NCBI GenBank assembly: GCA_003168335.1
Contig: PMSM01000013.1
Coordinates: 310,001 to 374,000, forward strand
Reading direction: 5' to 3'
DNA from: Blastocatellia bacterium
GTDB taxonomy: Bacteria; Acidobacteriota; Blastocatellia; Pyrinomonadales; Pyrinomonadaceae
Length of the DNA: 64,000 nucleotides
This document shows positions 8,023 through 17,247 of this stretch, piece after piece (position 1 is the stretch's first letter; every line of letters starts with the position of its first letter). The notes below the pieces were generated by a model. It saw only the letters and a program-made list of their open reading frames with translations, was not told where the DNA came from and searched no databases. A program made the position numbers and the translations under genes.

Positions 8023-9084
8023 CTAAGGCACTTCGATGACCAGGTCTTTGCCGCCAAAGGTAAAGTTCGGCCGGCGCCGGCCCTTCATGTACTTCGCGGC
8101 TGTCTGTGAAAGCGCGGTAATGATTATTGGCAGCGCAATCGTCGCGTCGCAGTTTACATAAGACGTCAGCGCGCCCCGACCAAGCTTGCCGTAGACCAGT
8201 GATTCATCGAATGCCACGGCGCTGGAACGTCCGCCGGGATGTGGCGCATCGGCCGCGATTTGGATCGCATACTTATGGCCGTGAACCTGCTGCTTGAAAA
8301 TGTGAGCAGACATTTCCGTCTGGCGCAGAAAACTCTTGGTGATGCCGCCGCCGATATTTATCACTCCAGAGACGCGGGCGCGAATAGCGATCTGCGCCAT
8401 GTCGAGCACGTCCTGCACGATGTCAAACTGAAAATTGTTTTTCTTTTCGAAGCGCGAACCCGCGATCCCAACAGCGATGCCGCTGTCGGTGATTCCCGGA
8501 CAAAAGACGGGCACGCGAGATTTGTAAGCCGCAGTCAGGACGCCGTCTTCGGCGGCGATCTCTGCCAGTTCACGGCCGAGCAGATGAAGAAACTCACGGG
8601 TAGAGTAAGGCCGCGTCTGATCCAGTTGGCTCGCAAATCCTCCGACCCACTCTTCGGCCTCGTGATATTCCTCTTCGCTGGCCAGCAGGTCCCACATGCG
8701 ATTGATCTGCGCCGACTCGAGCTCGGCTTCGGTCATGTTCGGGTGGGCCTGGAAATGATGGCGTCCGAGCGTCTCGTGCAGATCATGGAAAATTACCGAG
8801 CCCGACAGCACCAACACGTCGACAAAACGGTTCTTGACCACATAAGCCAGCAGCCGCCGCATGCCGGCGGGGATTAATGCGCCCGACGCGGCCATCATGA
8901 TCGTCGTATTGTCGCCCAGCATGTCCAGCCAAATGCGATGCGCTTCGGCCAACTGGCGGCCGCCAAAGCCCGTGCCTTCCATCTTTTCCAGCAGGCCGGC
9001 CACCGAACGGTCCCGATCGACTTGCACGGGGCGGGTGGGAATAGTCAGATACTTGCTGGGTTTTGGTTTTCGCTGTGTCACCAT
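8023..9084 (-). CDS. Deoxyhypusine synthase-like protein (polyamine aminobutyl/aminopropyl transferase)
   Basis: A 353-residue member of the deoxyhypusine synthase family, which in eukaryotes moves an aminobutyl group from spermidine to eIF5A. Bacterial homologues are known to act on free polyamines, for example as homospermidine synthases. The family lysine that forms the enzyme-substrate imine is present as Lys300 in FDESLVYGKL, and NAD-binding glycines occur in SGSVIFHD and GVINIGGGITK. Its position between arginine decarboxylase and agmatinase, in the same direction, argues for a small-molecule role such as homospermidine formation from putrescine. The exact substrate pair is not visible from sequence. 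Confidence 0.82.
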   Translation of the reverse strand: MVTQRKPKPSKYLTIPTRPVQVDRDRSVAGLLEKMEGTGFGGRQLAEAHRIWLDMLGDNTTIMMAASGALIPAGMRRLLAYVVKNRFVDVLVLSGSVIFHDLHETLGRHHFQAHPNMTEAELESAQINRMWDLLASEEEYHEAEEWVGGFASQLDQTRPYSTREFLHLLGRELAEIAAEDGVLTAAYKSRVPVFCPGITDSGIAVGIAGSRFEKKNNFQFDIVQDVLDMAQIAIRARVSGVINIGGGITKSFLRQTEMSAHIFKQQVHGHKYAIQIAADAPHPGGRSSAVAFDESLVYGKLGRGALTSYVNCDATIALPIIITALSQTAAKYMKGRRRPNFTFGGKDLVIEVP

Positions 9085-9114
9085 AAGCTTGTCTTAACCT
9101 TCTTTCAAAATGTC

Positions 9115-9197
9115 CGACAAACTTTCAGTTTGTCGTGTGGCACAGACTTCAGTCTGTGGTTCCGGCGATTCAACACAGACTAAAGTCTGTGCCACTT
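9115..9197. repeat. Palindromic repeat family A, copy 3, with an extra hairpin
   Basis: A hairpin GACAAAC...GTTTGTC (9115-9134) is followed by a facing pair GTGGCACAGACTTCAGTC and GACTAAAGTCTGTGCCAC (9136-9195). On the minus strand the element begins at the speA stop: TAA is directly followed by GTGGCACAGAC. Confidence 0.85.
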
Positions 9198-11133
9198 AAT
9201 AATCATGACGCCGCCGACCCTTCGTTTGGTTACCATTAAGTGCAATGTAGGTGTAGGCATCGAAACGCGATTCGTAAAAATTTACCAATTCCGCGCCTTC
9301 GGCCTCGCTTAATTCGTCGTCTTTGATTCTTTGCGTTACCTGGCGGCGAAATCCGTCGTGGAGCAAACCGCGCTCGTAGCGCGCGCGTCCGACGGCTTCG
9401 CCCACCGTCGTACCGCGAATCACTTTCTTGATGAGATAGCCTTCCTCGTCGATGTGAATCTGGGCCTCGTTCGGCGCGCCGAAAAGGTTGTGGTTGTTGC
9501 CCATCACTTCCTGATAAGCACCGACCAGCATGAAAGCTACATAGTAAGGCTCGTCCGGATCGAGCTTGTGCAACTCGAGCACCTGCTTGACGTCGTGTAG
9601 ATCGACGAATTTGTCGACGACGCCATCGGAATCGCAGGTGATATCGCAGAGGGTCGCGAATTCCGTGGGGGGCTTGTTCAATTTCTGAATGGGCACAATC
9701 GGAAACAACTGATCCAGCGCCCAATGATCCGGCAGGGACTTAAACACGGAGAAGTTCGCCAGGTACTTGGCGCACAACAGCCGCCTGAGCTCGCCAAACT
9801 CTTCGGGAATGTACTTGGCTTGCTGGGCATAACCGTTGGCGCTCTCGCACACGTCCCAGAACAGCACTTCGCCCTTGGCGCGATCTTCCAGCGAGATCAG
9901 TCCGAGATTGAAAAGCGTGAACAGCTCTTCGCGATGTTCGAGCGCGTCGTGATAGTACTCGCGATAATTCTTGATAGTAATCGTCTCGCGCAGGTCGCCG
10001 AGTTCAATCACGACTTGCGGGTCGTCCTCGTCAATTTCGATGGGCGTGATGTCTTCGACGACCGTCTCGATTTCTTCCAGTATGTTGGTCACCAGAATCG
10101 CGTGATAGGCGGAGAGAAAGCGGCCCGACTCCTGAATGATCGTCGGATGCGGAACGTTTTCGTCGTCGCAGACCTGCTTGATCGTGTAGATAACGTCGTT
10201 GGCAAATTCCTGCGAGTTATAGTTTGCCGAAGAATCGAACGCCGTCTTCGAACCGTCATAATCCACGGCCATGCCGCCGCCGACATCCAGCAGCTCAATC
10301 GGCACCTTCATCTGATGGACCTTCGCATAAACGCGCGCGGCTTCCTTCATCGCATTCTTAATGCGCTTGATGTCGGTCAATTGCGAGCCGATGTGAAAAT
10401 GGAGCAGTCGCAACATGCCGATGCGATCGGCTTCTTTCAAGCGATTGATTACTTCCAACAGTTCGGTCGTGGTCAAACCAAACTTGGCGGCTTCACCACC
10501 CGACTTTTCCCAACGGCCCGAACCCTTTGAATAGAGCTTGACGCGCATGCCGATTATCGGCATGTCACCTTCGCTTTGATCGGCGATGCGCAGGATGTGA
10601 TCCAGCTCGCTCAGTTTTTCCACGACGATGACTACGCGCTTGCCTGCTTTTGCGCCGGCGAAGCCCATCTGGATGAACTCTTCATCTTTGAAACCATTCA
10701 GCACCAGCAGGCTATCGGGCGATTGCTCGAGGGCGAGTGCGGCGTACAGTTCGGCTTTCGATCCGGCCTCGAGGCCAAAGTCATAACGCGATCCTTCGCG
10801 CAAATATTCTTCGACCACAGAGCGTTGCTGATTGACCTTCATCGGATAGACGCACATGTGCGCGCCCTGGTATTCGTATTCGCGGATCGATTTGCTGAAG
10901 GCGCGTTGCAGCTTGCGCACCTGTGCGGCCACGAGTTGCGGAAACCGCAGCAGCACCGGCGCGGTAATGCCGCGGCCGGCCAAGTCTTCGATAATCTCCT
11001 TCAGGTCGGCTGAGCGCGGGTCACCCTCGGCCGGGCGGACAATCAGGTTGCCCTTCCGATTCACATCGAAATAGCCAGCTCCCCAGTTCTCGATCCCGTA
11101 GGTTTCGACAGTCTGTTCGATCGCGGTGGTCAA
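9196..11133 (-). CDS. speA: Biosynthetic arginine decarboxylase
   Basis: Decarboxylates arginine to agmatine using pyridoxal phosphate, the first step of the putrescine route completed by SpeB. The 645-residue length matches the SpeA family. The PLP lysine is Lys99 in YPMKVNQQ, and family blocks include GLEAGSKAELYAAL, HFHIGSQ, LDVGGGMAVDYDGS and DVCESANGYAQ. The start is a TTG at 11133, supported by AGGAG 8 nt upstream. A hairpin (11171-11193) lies in the leader. It is the first gene of the polyamine cluster. Confidence 0.94.
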   Translation of the reverse strand: MTTAIEQTVETYGIENWGAGYFDVNRKGNLIVRPAEGDPRSADLKEIIEDLAGRGITAPVLLRFPQLVAAQVRKLQRAFSKSIREYEYQGAHMCVYPMKVNQQRSVVEEYLREGSRYDFGLEAGSKAELYAALALEQSPDSLLVLNGFKDEEFIQMGFAGAKAGKRVVIVVEKLSELDHILRIADQSEGDMPIIGMRVKLYSKGSGRWEKSGGEAAKFGLTTTELLEVINRLKEADRIGMLRLLHFHIGSQLTDIKRIKNAMKEAARVYAKVHQMKVPIELLDVGGGMAVDYDGSKTAFDSSANYNSQEFANDVIYTIKQVCDDENVPHPTIIQESGRFLSAYHAILVTNILEEIETVVEDITPIEIDEDDPQVVIELGDLRETITIKNYREYYHDALEHREELFTLFNLGLISLEDRAKGEVLFWDVCESANGYAQQAKYIPEEFGELRRLLCAKYLANFSVFKSLPDHWALDQLFPIVPIQKLNKPPTEFATLCDITCDSDGVVDKFVDLHDVKQVLELHKLDPDEPYYVAFMLVGAYQEVMGNNHNLFGAPNEAQIHIDEEGYLIKKVIRGTTVGEAVGRARYERGLLHDGFRRQVTQRIKDDELSEAEGAELVNFYESRFDAYTYIALNGNQTKGRRRHDY

Positions 11134-11476
11134 CTAGCGGTCTCCTGGATGCCCTTTCAGCAAGCGTTCCGCCACGGCAAGCCTTTGCGTGGCTGCTATT
11201 TCCGGCCGGATAGCGGATTTCTAGGGATGGAACCTTAACCGCAGAATGTAACAGAAAACGCGGGGTGGGTCTATCACTTTTTTGTGGCGATTATATGGCC
11301 CAAGCCACTCGGTTCCCAGCGCTTAGCTATTTAGACGGAGCGGCGGCTGGCCATTTGATCTAACTTTTCAGTCTCTCATTACCGTTGCTCATCCGCGGAA
11401 TAGTTGAAGGGGGGACTCTTCCGATCAAAATCAGAAAGTCTCTTCACCAATTCCATGATTTCTTCATTAAAAGATC
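11134..11476. other. Divergent speA/glnA intergenic region, upstream part
   Basis: About 340 nt with no supported gene. It holds the speA leader hairpin (GCCACG 11171-11176 pairing with CGTGGC 11188-11193) and otherwise unremarkable sequence. A short open frame from 11404 into glnA is judged spurious, because it overlaps the promoter and shows no protein-like composition. Confidence 0.6.
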
Positions 11477-11504
11477 TTGACATCGCGAGTTTCCGAACTA
11501 TAAT
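11477..11504 (+). promoter_or_regulatory. Consensus sigma-70 promoter of glnA
   Basis: A perfect TTGACA (11477-11482), 16 nt spacer and perfect TATAAT (11499-11504). Transcription would start near 11511, giving a leader of about 130 nt. AGGAG at 11632-11636 then serves as the glnA ribosome site. No sigma-54 -24/-12 pair is seen here. Confidence 0.85.
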
Positions 11505-11641
11505 GCCGGTTTTTGTTGCGCGTCGTTACATGAAGTTTTTCGCGCTCTGCAGACCGCCCGTTCCACAACCAGGCTTCGCCCAAACACCGCTCGGGGCGAA
11601 GGTCAACCACATCACTCACTTTTTTTTCGACAGGAGACTAA

Positions 11642-13066
11642 ATGAACGCTAAAACCGTGTTGAAGTATGCCTCTGATCAAGGTGCAAAGTTTGTTTCTGT
11701 CCGCTTCACGGATCTGCCGGGTTCGTGGCAGCACTTGACGTTCCCGATTGGCGAACTGGCCGAAGATTCGTTTGAAGATGGGTTTGGCTTTGACGCGTCG
11801 TCAATTCGCGGTTGGGCCGCAATTCATGAATCGGACATGCTGCTGGTGCCCGATCCGTATCGGTTCTGGATGGATCCCTACTGCAGCGAGCCGACGCTTT
11901 GTCTGGTAGCCAACGCGGTCGACCCGCTCTCGCGCCAGGGTTATGCCTTTGACCCGCGCACCGTGGCGATACGCGCCGAGAGCTATCTCAAGAGCGCGGG
12001 CATCGCCGATGTCGCCAACTTTGGACCGGAAGCCGAGTTCTTCATTTTTGACAGCGCCCAGTTCTACAACGAGCAATACAGCGCCGGCTATTCGATTGAT
12101 TCGGACGAAGGACACTGGAACAGTGGGCGGGACGCGAGCGAATCGCAGGGCCCAAATCTGGGCCATCGGATTCGGCCGAAAGAAGGATACGTTCCTACCG
12201 CACCGACAGATACGCTGGTCGACATCCGCTCGGAAATTTCGCTCACTCTGGGCGAGTGCGGGATCAATGTCGAGTGTCATCATCATGAAGTGGCGACGGC
12301 GGGCCAGTGCGAGATTGATTTTCGCTATTCGACGCTGCTGGGCACCGCCGACAACCTGCAGATATTCAAGTACGTGGTGAAGAACACCGCCCGCAAGCAC
12401 GGCAAGACGGCGACGTTCATGCCGAAGCCTCTGTTCGGTGATAACGGATCAGGCATGCACTGTCATCAGTCATTGTGGAAAGGCGGAAAGCCGCTCTTTG
12501 CGGGTGATGGTTATGCCGGGTTGTCAGAGACCGCGTTGCACTACATCGGGGGGCTGCTGAAACACGCGCCGGCCATCGTGGCCTTTGCCGCTCCGACTAC
12601 CAATAGTTACAAACGCCTGGTCCCGGGCTTTGAGGCCCCGGTTAATCTTGCATATTCAGCCCGCAATCGTTCCGCGGCGATTCGAATACCGATGTTTTCC
12701 ACAAACCCCAAACTGAAGCGGCTCGAGTTTCGTCCGCCTGATCCGTCGTGCAATCCCTACCTGGCTTTTTCCGCCATGCTCATGGCTGGAATCGACGGCG
12801 TTCAGAACCGGATCGATCCCGGGGCGCCCCTCGATAAGGACATCTACGATCTTTCGCCGGAAGAGCTTAAAGACGTGCCAAGCCTGCCGGGATCGCTGGA
12901 TGAGTCGCTAAAAGCTTTGGAAGACGACCACGAGTTTTTGCTGAAGGGCGACGTCTTCACGACGCGAATGGTCGAACGTTGGATCGATTACAAGCGTGAG
13001 CGCGAGATTCAACCGCTGCGCCTGCGGCCGCATCCGCTCGAGTTCGCGATGTACTACGACGTTTAG
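11642..13066 (+). CDS. glnA: Glutamine synthetase, type I (adenylylated form)
   Basis: Makes glutamine from glutamate, ammonia and ATP. The 474-residue length and motifs are those of dodecameric [52 protein letters not shown], and the late [19 protein letters not shown]. Tyr402 in [10 protein letters not shown] matches the tyrosine that GlnE adenylylates, so this is the covalently regulated beta class. A consensus promoter and AGGAG precede it. glnE lies 259 nt downstream on the same strand, with a large palindromic repeat between. Confidence 0.96.
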   Translation: MNAKTVLKYASDQGAKFVSVRFTDLPGSWQHLTFPIGELAEDSFEDGFGFDASSIRGWAAIHESDMLLVPDPYRFWMDPYCSEPTLCLVANAVDPLSRQGYAFDPRTVAIRAESYLKSAGIADVANFGPEAEFFIFDSAQFYNEQYSAGYSIDSDEGHWNSGRDASESQGPNLGHRIRPKEGYVPTAPTDTLVDIRSEISLTLGECGINVECHHHEVATAGQCEIDFRYSTLLGTADNLQIFKYVVKNTARKHGKTATFMPKPLFGDNGSGMHCHQSLWKGGKPLFAGDGYAGLSETALHYIGGLLKHAPAIVAFAAPTTNSYKRLVPGFEAPVNLAYSARNRSAAIRIPMFSTNPKLKRLEFRPPDPSCNPYLAFSAMLMAGIDGVQNRIDPGAPLDKDIYDLSPEELKDVPSLPGSLDESLKALEDDHEFLLKGDVFTTRMVERWIDYKREREIQPLRLRPHPLEFAMYYDV

Positions 13067-13127
13067 TCCGGCACGAGCTGAGGCCCCAAGGGCCGACACT
13101 CAATAGCCACGCCCGTGAGCTCCGGAT

Positions 13128-13237
13128 GCTGGGAGCGCGGACGTCCCGTCCGCACTGAGCGCGCAGCGCGAACATGTATTTTCGAACGGACTTGAGCGTG
13201 CTGCGCACGCCGTGCGGGGGATGTCCGTGCTCCCAGC
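13128..13237. repeat. Composite palindrome family C, copy 1
   Basis: About 110 nt bounded by GCTGGGAGCGCGGACGTCCC on the left and its imperfect inverse ATGTCCGTGCTCCCAGC on the right. Internal arms are CTGAGCGCGCAGCGCGAA and GAGCGTGCTGCGCACGCCG. It lies between glnA and glnE. Confidence 0.85.
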
Positions 13238-13325
13238 GATAGGAACCTCTGACCACCCAAGCTGCGTCCAATAACACAACTCCTGTTGGCTCGCGTCGTT
13301 CTCGCTCGCCGCGTAATATGTCCCT

Positions 13326-16244
13326 GTGTCAGCTACCACTGATGAAATGGTCGAGCGGCTGCTGCGCCAACTTCCTGAATCTCACGCGGCGCAACTTCTC
13401 TTCGATCGCCTCGTGCATCAACACGAGCAAGTTAAGCGGCTATTTCAACGGGAGCCGGGATTACTCTCAGACGTGCTGGCGATTGCTGCATGGAGCCCGC
13501 TGCTGGCCACCACTCTGGAGCAAAATCCGGACTACGTCACCTGGCTGCAGCGTGAACGCGCCAGCACCCGCGTGCGCACTCGCGAAGAGATCGGCGAATC
13601 GCTCGCGCGCTTTGCGCTGACCAATTCGCAGCTGGATCCCCACGTCGTGTTGGCGCGCTTTCGCCGCCGCGAGTTGTTGCGCACCTACCTGCACGACCTT
13701 CGCCGCGCCCGCACGATTGTCGAAACAACCGAAGAACTGTCGAACCTGGCGGACGCGGTGCTCGAATATGCCCTGAACCTGTCCCGGCAAAAACTGGACA
13801 ATCGTTACGGTTCGCCGCAAAGCACCGACACGCATGGTCGCATCTTAAGCGCCGAGTTTTGCATCGTCGCGTTGGGCAAGCTCGGTTCTCGCGAACTGAA
13901 CTATGCGTCGGATCTCGATCTGGTCTTTCTCTTTTCCGATGAAGGCGTCACCTCGGCCGGTGGGTCGCGCGGGCAAATCACCAATCGAGAGTATTTCATC
14001 AAGCTGGCTGAGTCCCTTTTGCGCCTGGTCAGCGAGCCGACCGGCGAAGGCGCTGCCTATCGCATTGACGTGCGCTTGCGTCCGCACGGGCGGGACGGCG
14101 CCCTGGCATCTGCTCTTGATGAAGCCGGGCGCTATTACGAAAAAGCCGCCCAGGATTGGGAACTGCAAGCTTTGATTCGCGCGCGGGCTGCCGCCGGATC
14201 GCAGCCTCTGTACGCGCGATTTGCCCAGCGCGTGGTTGGCCGCGTCTTTCGATCTGATATCGGTGTCGCCACGGCGCTTACCAACGTGCGCCTGGCAAAG
14301 CAGAAGATTGATTACCAGCGCGAACGAGAAGAGAAGGGTTTCAACGTCAAGCTCGGCCGCGGCGGCATTCGCGAAATCGAGTTCATCGCGCAGGCGCTGC
14401 AACTCGCCTGCGGAGGTCGCGACCCCTGGTTGCGCGCGCCGCACACTTTGATTAGCCTCGGCCGACTGGCTGAACGCGGGTTGATTACCGAATCCGAGCA
14501 CTCGCAACTTTCCGATGCTTACCATTTTTTGCGCGCGCTCGAGCACCGGCTACAGATGGAGCACGGGCTGCAGACCCATACGCTGCCGATCGATCGCGAG
14601 CGCCGCGAGCTGGTCGCCCGCCGCATGAATTTCGCCGGCGACGATGTGCTAACCGACTTTGAGGTCGCGCTGGCCGAGCACGCAACGAACGTCCGCGCGG
14701 CTTTCGATCGCGTCTTTGCCCAGGCCGACGTCACCTTGGCGGAGGACCTGGGAAAGGGCCGGCAACGAGCGGCGGTTGATGCCCTAAAGGATCCTGATGC
14801 GGCGGCGGCGCGCCTGGCGGCCTCCATATTCGTGAAACATCTCGCTGGGCCCCACAAAACAGAACTCGACGTCGTGGCACTCACCAACGCGCTACGACAC
14901 GCAGCCAACGAGTCGCTGAATTCTCAGCGGGCCCTTTCCTTCGCCACGCGCGTCGCCAGTTCGCTCGATAAGGAGAGCGAACCCGAGCCAATTACTGAGC
15001 CGGAGATTAATTCGCTGGTGCGGGTTTGCGGCGCTTCCGAGTTTTTCGGGGAAATAATTGCCAGCAGGCCGGTCCTCATTCATGCGCTGGCTACAAATGC
15101 CGGAACGGCCCAGCGGCGCGACTACCTCACGGAACTTCGCGCCGGCGTGACGCAGCAGCAAAGCTTTCGCGGGGAACTGAACGCTTTCCGGCGCGCCTGG
15201 TCCGGCCTGCTGGTTGAGATTGGCGCGGGCGATGCGGCGGGTGACCTGACGCTGCCAGACTTGAATCGTTTGCAGACCGAACTGGCGATCGCCTCAATCG
15301 ACGTGGCGTTGCTGATTGCGCGACGCGAATTTGCGCGACGCTATGAAAACCTGGCGGCCGAACCGCGTCTGGCAGTGCTCGGCCTGGGTCGCCTGGGAAG
15401 CGGTGGCATGGACTATGGATCCGATCTCGATGTAGTGATGGTTTACGATTCGGCGGCGCCTTCACCGGTCGCCCGTTTGAGTCTTGATGAGGCTTATGCT
15501 CGCTTCGCCGAGTTGATGATCACAGTGTTGTCGAGCATTACTCGCGAGGGCTATCTATATCGCGTCGATCTACGGTTGCGACCCGACGGACAAAAAGGCC
15601 CGCTGGTTACCGGGTCGGAAGCGTTCATCGCTTACCTGCAAAAGCGGGCCGGTTCTTGGGAATGGCTGGCCTACGTAAAACTGCGGGCGGTCGCCGGCGA
15701 CCTGGAATTTGGCCGTCCCATTGAAGCCGCCGCGCGCAAATTGATTCACGAGTTGGCGCATAACGCCGACCAGAATCAACTCTGCGCTGAGACGCGTCGC
15801 GTGCGCGAACGCCTGGAGAAGGAAAAGGCATCGAGGCGCAATGCCGGCCTGGATATCAAGCACGGCGCCGGCGGCATGCTCGACGTTTACTTTGCCGCGC
15901 GCTACTTGCAGTTGCGCGACGGTGTGCAGGATGATGACCAAGACAGGACTACGCTGGCAACACTGGGGCGACTGCGTGCGGTTGGTTCCCTCGATGAAGC
16001 GGACTTTCGCGCTCTGGATGAGGGTTACACCCTGCTGCGTTCAGTAGATCATCAACTGCGTCTGATCGTGGGCCGCTCGGCGCTTCTTCCTTTGCCGGAG
16101 CACCCGGCGTCTCGCGACATCGCGCGCCGTCTGGGTTACGACACCGCGGCAGAGCTAACCCAGGAACTCACTGCGCGCATGACCGGCATTCGCACAGCGT
16201 ACGACAGAATCTTGCACCCCGAGGCCGATCGAGATGGAGCATAG
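13326..16244 (+). CDS. glnE: Bifunctional glutamine synthetase adenylyltransferase/deadenylase
   Basis: GlnE adds and removes AMP on the GlnA tyrosine according to nitrogen status. The 972-residue protein has the two-lobed family layout. The N-terminal nucleotidyltransferase (deadenylase) motif ELNYASDLDLVFLF is at about residue 195. The C-terminal adenylyltransferase motif GSGGMDYGSDLDVVMVYD is at about residue 695. Both metal-binding DxD pairs are intact. The called start is GTG 13326; ATG 13344 is an alternative, and neither has a strong ribosome site. Its last 11 nt overlap the next small gene. Confidence 0.93.
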   Translation: MSATTDEMVERLLRQLPESHAAQLLFDRLVHQHEQVKRLFQREPGLLSDVLAIAAWSPLLATTLEQNPDYVTWLQRERASTRVRTREEIGESLARFALTNSQLDPHVVLARFRRRELLRTYLHDLRRARTIVETTEELSNLADAVLEYALNLSRQKLDNRYGSPQSTDTHGRILSAEFCIVALGKLGSRELNYASDLDLVFLFSDEGVTSAGGSRGQITNREYFIKLAESLLRLVSEPTGEGAAYRIDVRLRPHGRDGALASALDEAGRYYEKAAQDWELQALIRARAAAGSQPLYARFAQRVVGRVFRSDIGVATALTNVRLAKQKIDYQREREEKGFNVKLGRGGIREIEFIAQALQLACGGRDPWLRAPHTLISLGRLAERGLITESEHSQLSDAYHFLRALEHRLQMEHGLQTHTLPIDRERRELVARRMNFAGDDVLTDFEVALAEHATNVRAAFDRVFAQADVTLAEDLGKGRQRAAVDALKDPDAAAARLAASIFVKHLAGPHKTELDVVALTNALRHAANESLNSQRALSFATRVASSLDKESEPEPITEPEINSLVRVCGASEFFGEIIASRPVLIHALATNAGTAQRRDYLTELRAGVTQQQSFRGELNAFRRAWSGLLVEIGAGDAAGDLTLPDLNRLQTELAIASIDVALLIARREFARRYENLAAEPRLAVLGLGRLGSGGMDYGSDLDVVMVYDSAAPSPVARLSLDEAYARFAELMITVLSSITREGYLYRVDLRLRPDGQKGPLVTGSEAFIAYLQKRAGSWEWLAYVKLRAVAGDLEFGRPIEAAARKLIHELAHNADQNQLCAETRRVRERLEKEKASRRNAGLDIKHGAGGMLDVYFAARYLQLRDGVQDDDQDRTTLATLGRLRAVGSLDEADFRALDEGYTLLRSVDHQLRLIVGRSALLPLPEHPASRDIARRLGYDTAAELTQELTARMTGIRTAYDRILHPEADRDGA

Positions 16245-16428
16245 CAACCAATGCCCACGTTGCGGCGCCGGGCGCCTGCGAGCGTGGAGCGAACTGAGCG
16301 AAGAAGAGCACGAAGTCGTGCGGCGCCTGCCGGCTTCAGCGGATTATTCTTTAGCCGAGCGCAAAGCCTCGCATCGCTGGTGCACCCGTTGTTGGTATGA
16401 AACGGCCGGCGGCGCCGGTCTCGCATGA
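16234..16428 (+). CDS. Small zinc-ribbon protein
   Basis: A 64-residue protein with CPRC near the N-terminus (residues 7-10) and CTRC near the C-terminus (about residues 50-53), a likely four-cysteine zinc site separated by a charged helix. The ATG overlaps the end of glnE by 11 nt, consistent with translational coupling. I do not recognise a named family. Its ordered Cys pairs and overlap with glnE favour a real gene over a chance ORF. Confidence 0.65.
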   Translation: MEHSNQCPRCGAGRLRAWSELSEEEHEVVRRLPASADYSLAERKASHRWCTRCWYETAGGAGLA

Positions 16429-16461
16429 GATCTAATTACTTTCATTTGATCACAAGTCCAA

Positions 16462-16968
16462 ATGTTTCGCGTCAAATCTTCCTTCAAAACTCAATTTGAG
16501 ATCCAGGCGCCGGTAAACAAGGTGCGGGACTTCTTTCGCAACCTGTCTAACTTCACCGACCTGCTTGGCGGTGTCGACAGCATCCGGCGCGAGTCCGGCG
16601 GCATAGCCCGCTGGACGATCGCTACTGACACTCCCGTTGGTCGTGTCCGCCTGTCGCTGCCTGTGCGCGAGACATCGCCGCACGCCGATGTGATCGAGTG
16701 GTCGCCGGCACTGAACGAGAACCAGAACCTGCTGCGTTATTCAATTAAGTTTGAGGAGCAGAAAGGCGCGACGCTGGTGCGAGTCTCACAGCAGGTGGAA
16801 CTGCGCCGGAACCGCGCGTGGGACCTGCATCCCGGCGTGGGCTTGATGGGCGAGGCGAGGCTTAGCGCTGCTTTGCAGCGTCGCATCAACGAAGCGATTG
16901 AAGGATTTCTGGCGCGAGTGAAAGAAAAACTGGAACGCGTTAATGCCGACACGGAAATATCGTCCTAA
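16462..16968 (+). CDS. SRPBCC-fold (START-like) protein
   Basis: A 168-residue soluble protein with the pattern of SRPBCC / polyketide-cyclase-like proteins. An opening strand FKTQFEIQAPVNKVRDFFRN is followed by curved beta strands and a long C-terminal helix (AALQRRINEAIEGFLARVKEKL). Such proteins hold hydrophobic ligands in a cavity, and the ligand here cannot be told. It follows the zinc-ribbon gene by 33 nt on the same strand. Confidence 0.65.
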   Translation: MFRVKSSFKTQFEIQAPVNKVRDFFRNLSNFTDLLGGVDSIRRESGGIARWTIATDTPVGRVRLSLPVRETSPHADVIEWSPALNENQNLLRYSIKFEEQKGATLVRVSQQVELRRNRAWDLHPGVGLMGEARLSAALQRRINEAIEGFLARVKEKLERVNADTEISS

Positions 16969-17020
16969 GCACGCAAGTTGATACTGGGAGTGCGCGTTCC
17001 GTCTAACTGCACAAGTCGAT

Positions 17021-17074
17021 GCCGGGAGCGCGGACGTCCCGTCCGCACTGAGCGCGAAGCGCGAAATCGTTTGC
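17021..17074. repeat. Family C, left half only
   Basis: GCCGGGAGCGCGGACGTCCC then GTCCGCACTGAGCGCGAAGC. The right-hand inverse found in the other three copies is missing and a family E block follows instead, so this copy looks truncated or interrupted. Confidence 0.75.
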
Positions 17075-17240
17075 GGCTTTGCCGCCCGATGTGCGGTAAG
17101 GCTCTGCCTTACCGGGGCGTATTTCTCTTGAATCTCGCTCATTGCGGCGAGGCCCAGCCTCGCCGCAATGAGCAAACAGGGGAGGCGTGCGGTCGGAAAG
17201 CCGTAGGCTTTCCGCACATCAGGCGGCAGAGCCGCAAGAA
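17069..17240. repeat. Palindrome cluster family E, copy 1
   Basis: Tandem hairpins: TTTGCGGCTTTGCCGCC, GTGCGGTAAGGCTCTGCCTTACC, ATTGCGGCGAGGCCCAGCCTCGCCGCAAT, CGGAAAGCCGTAGGCTTTCCG, and GGCGGCAGAGCCGC. The cluster ends 8 nt before the PIG-L gene stop. Related clusters lie near 29.9 and 35.0 kb. Confidence 0.8.
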
Positions 17241-17247
17241 CTCCAAG

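Noticed and set aside
8239-8877. 212-residue open frame antisense to the DHS-like gene
   Set aside because: The DHS-like protein has complete family blocks including the catalytic lysine.
9724-10530. 268-residue open frame antisense to speA
   Set aside because: Lies fully inside a clear speA gene with intact motifs; composition is typical of a shadow frame in GC-rich DNA.
11404-11652. 82-residue open frame upstream of glnA
   Set aside because: Overlaps the consensus promoter and the glnA start, and has no ribosome site.
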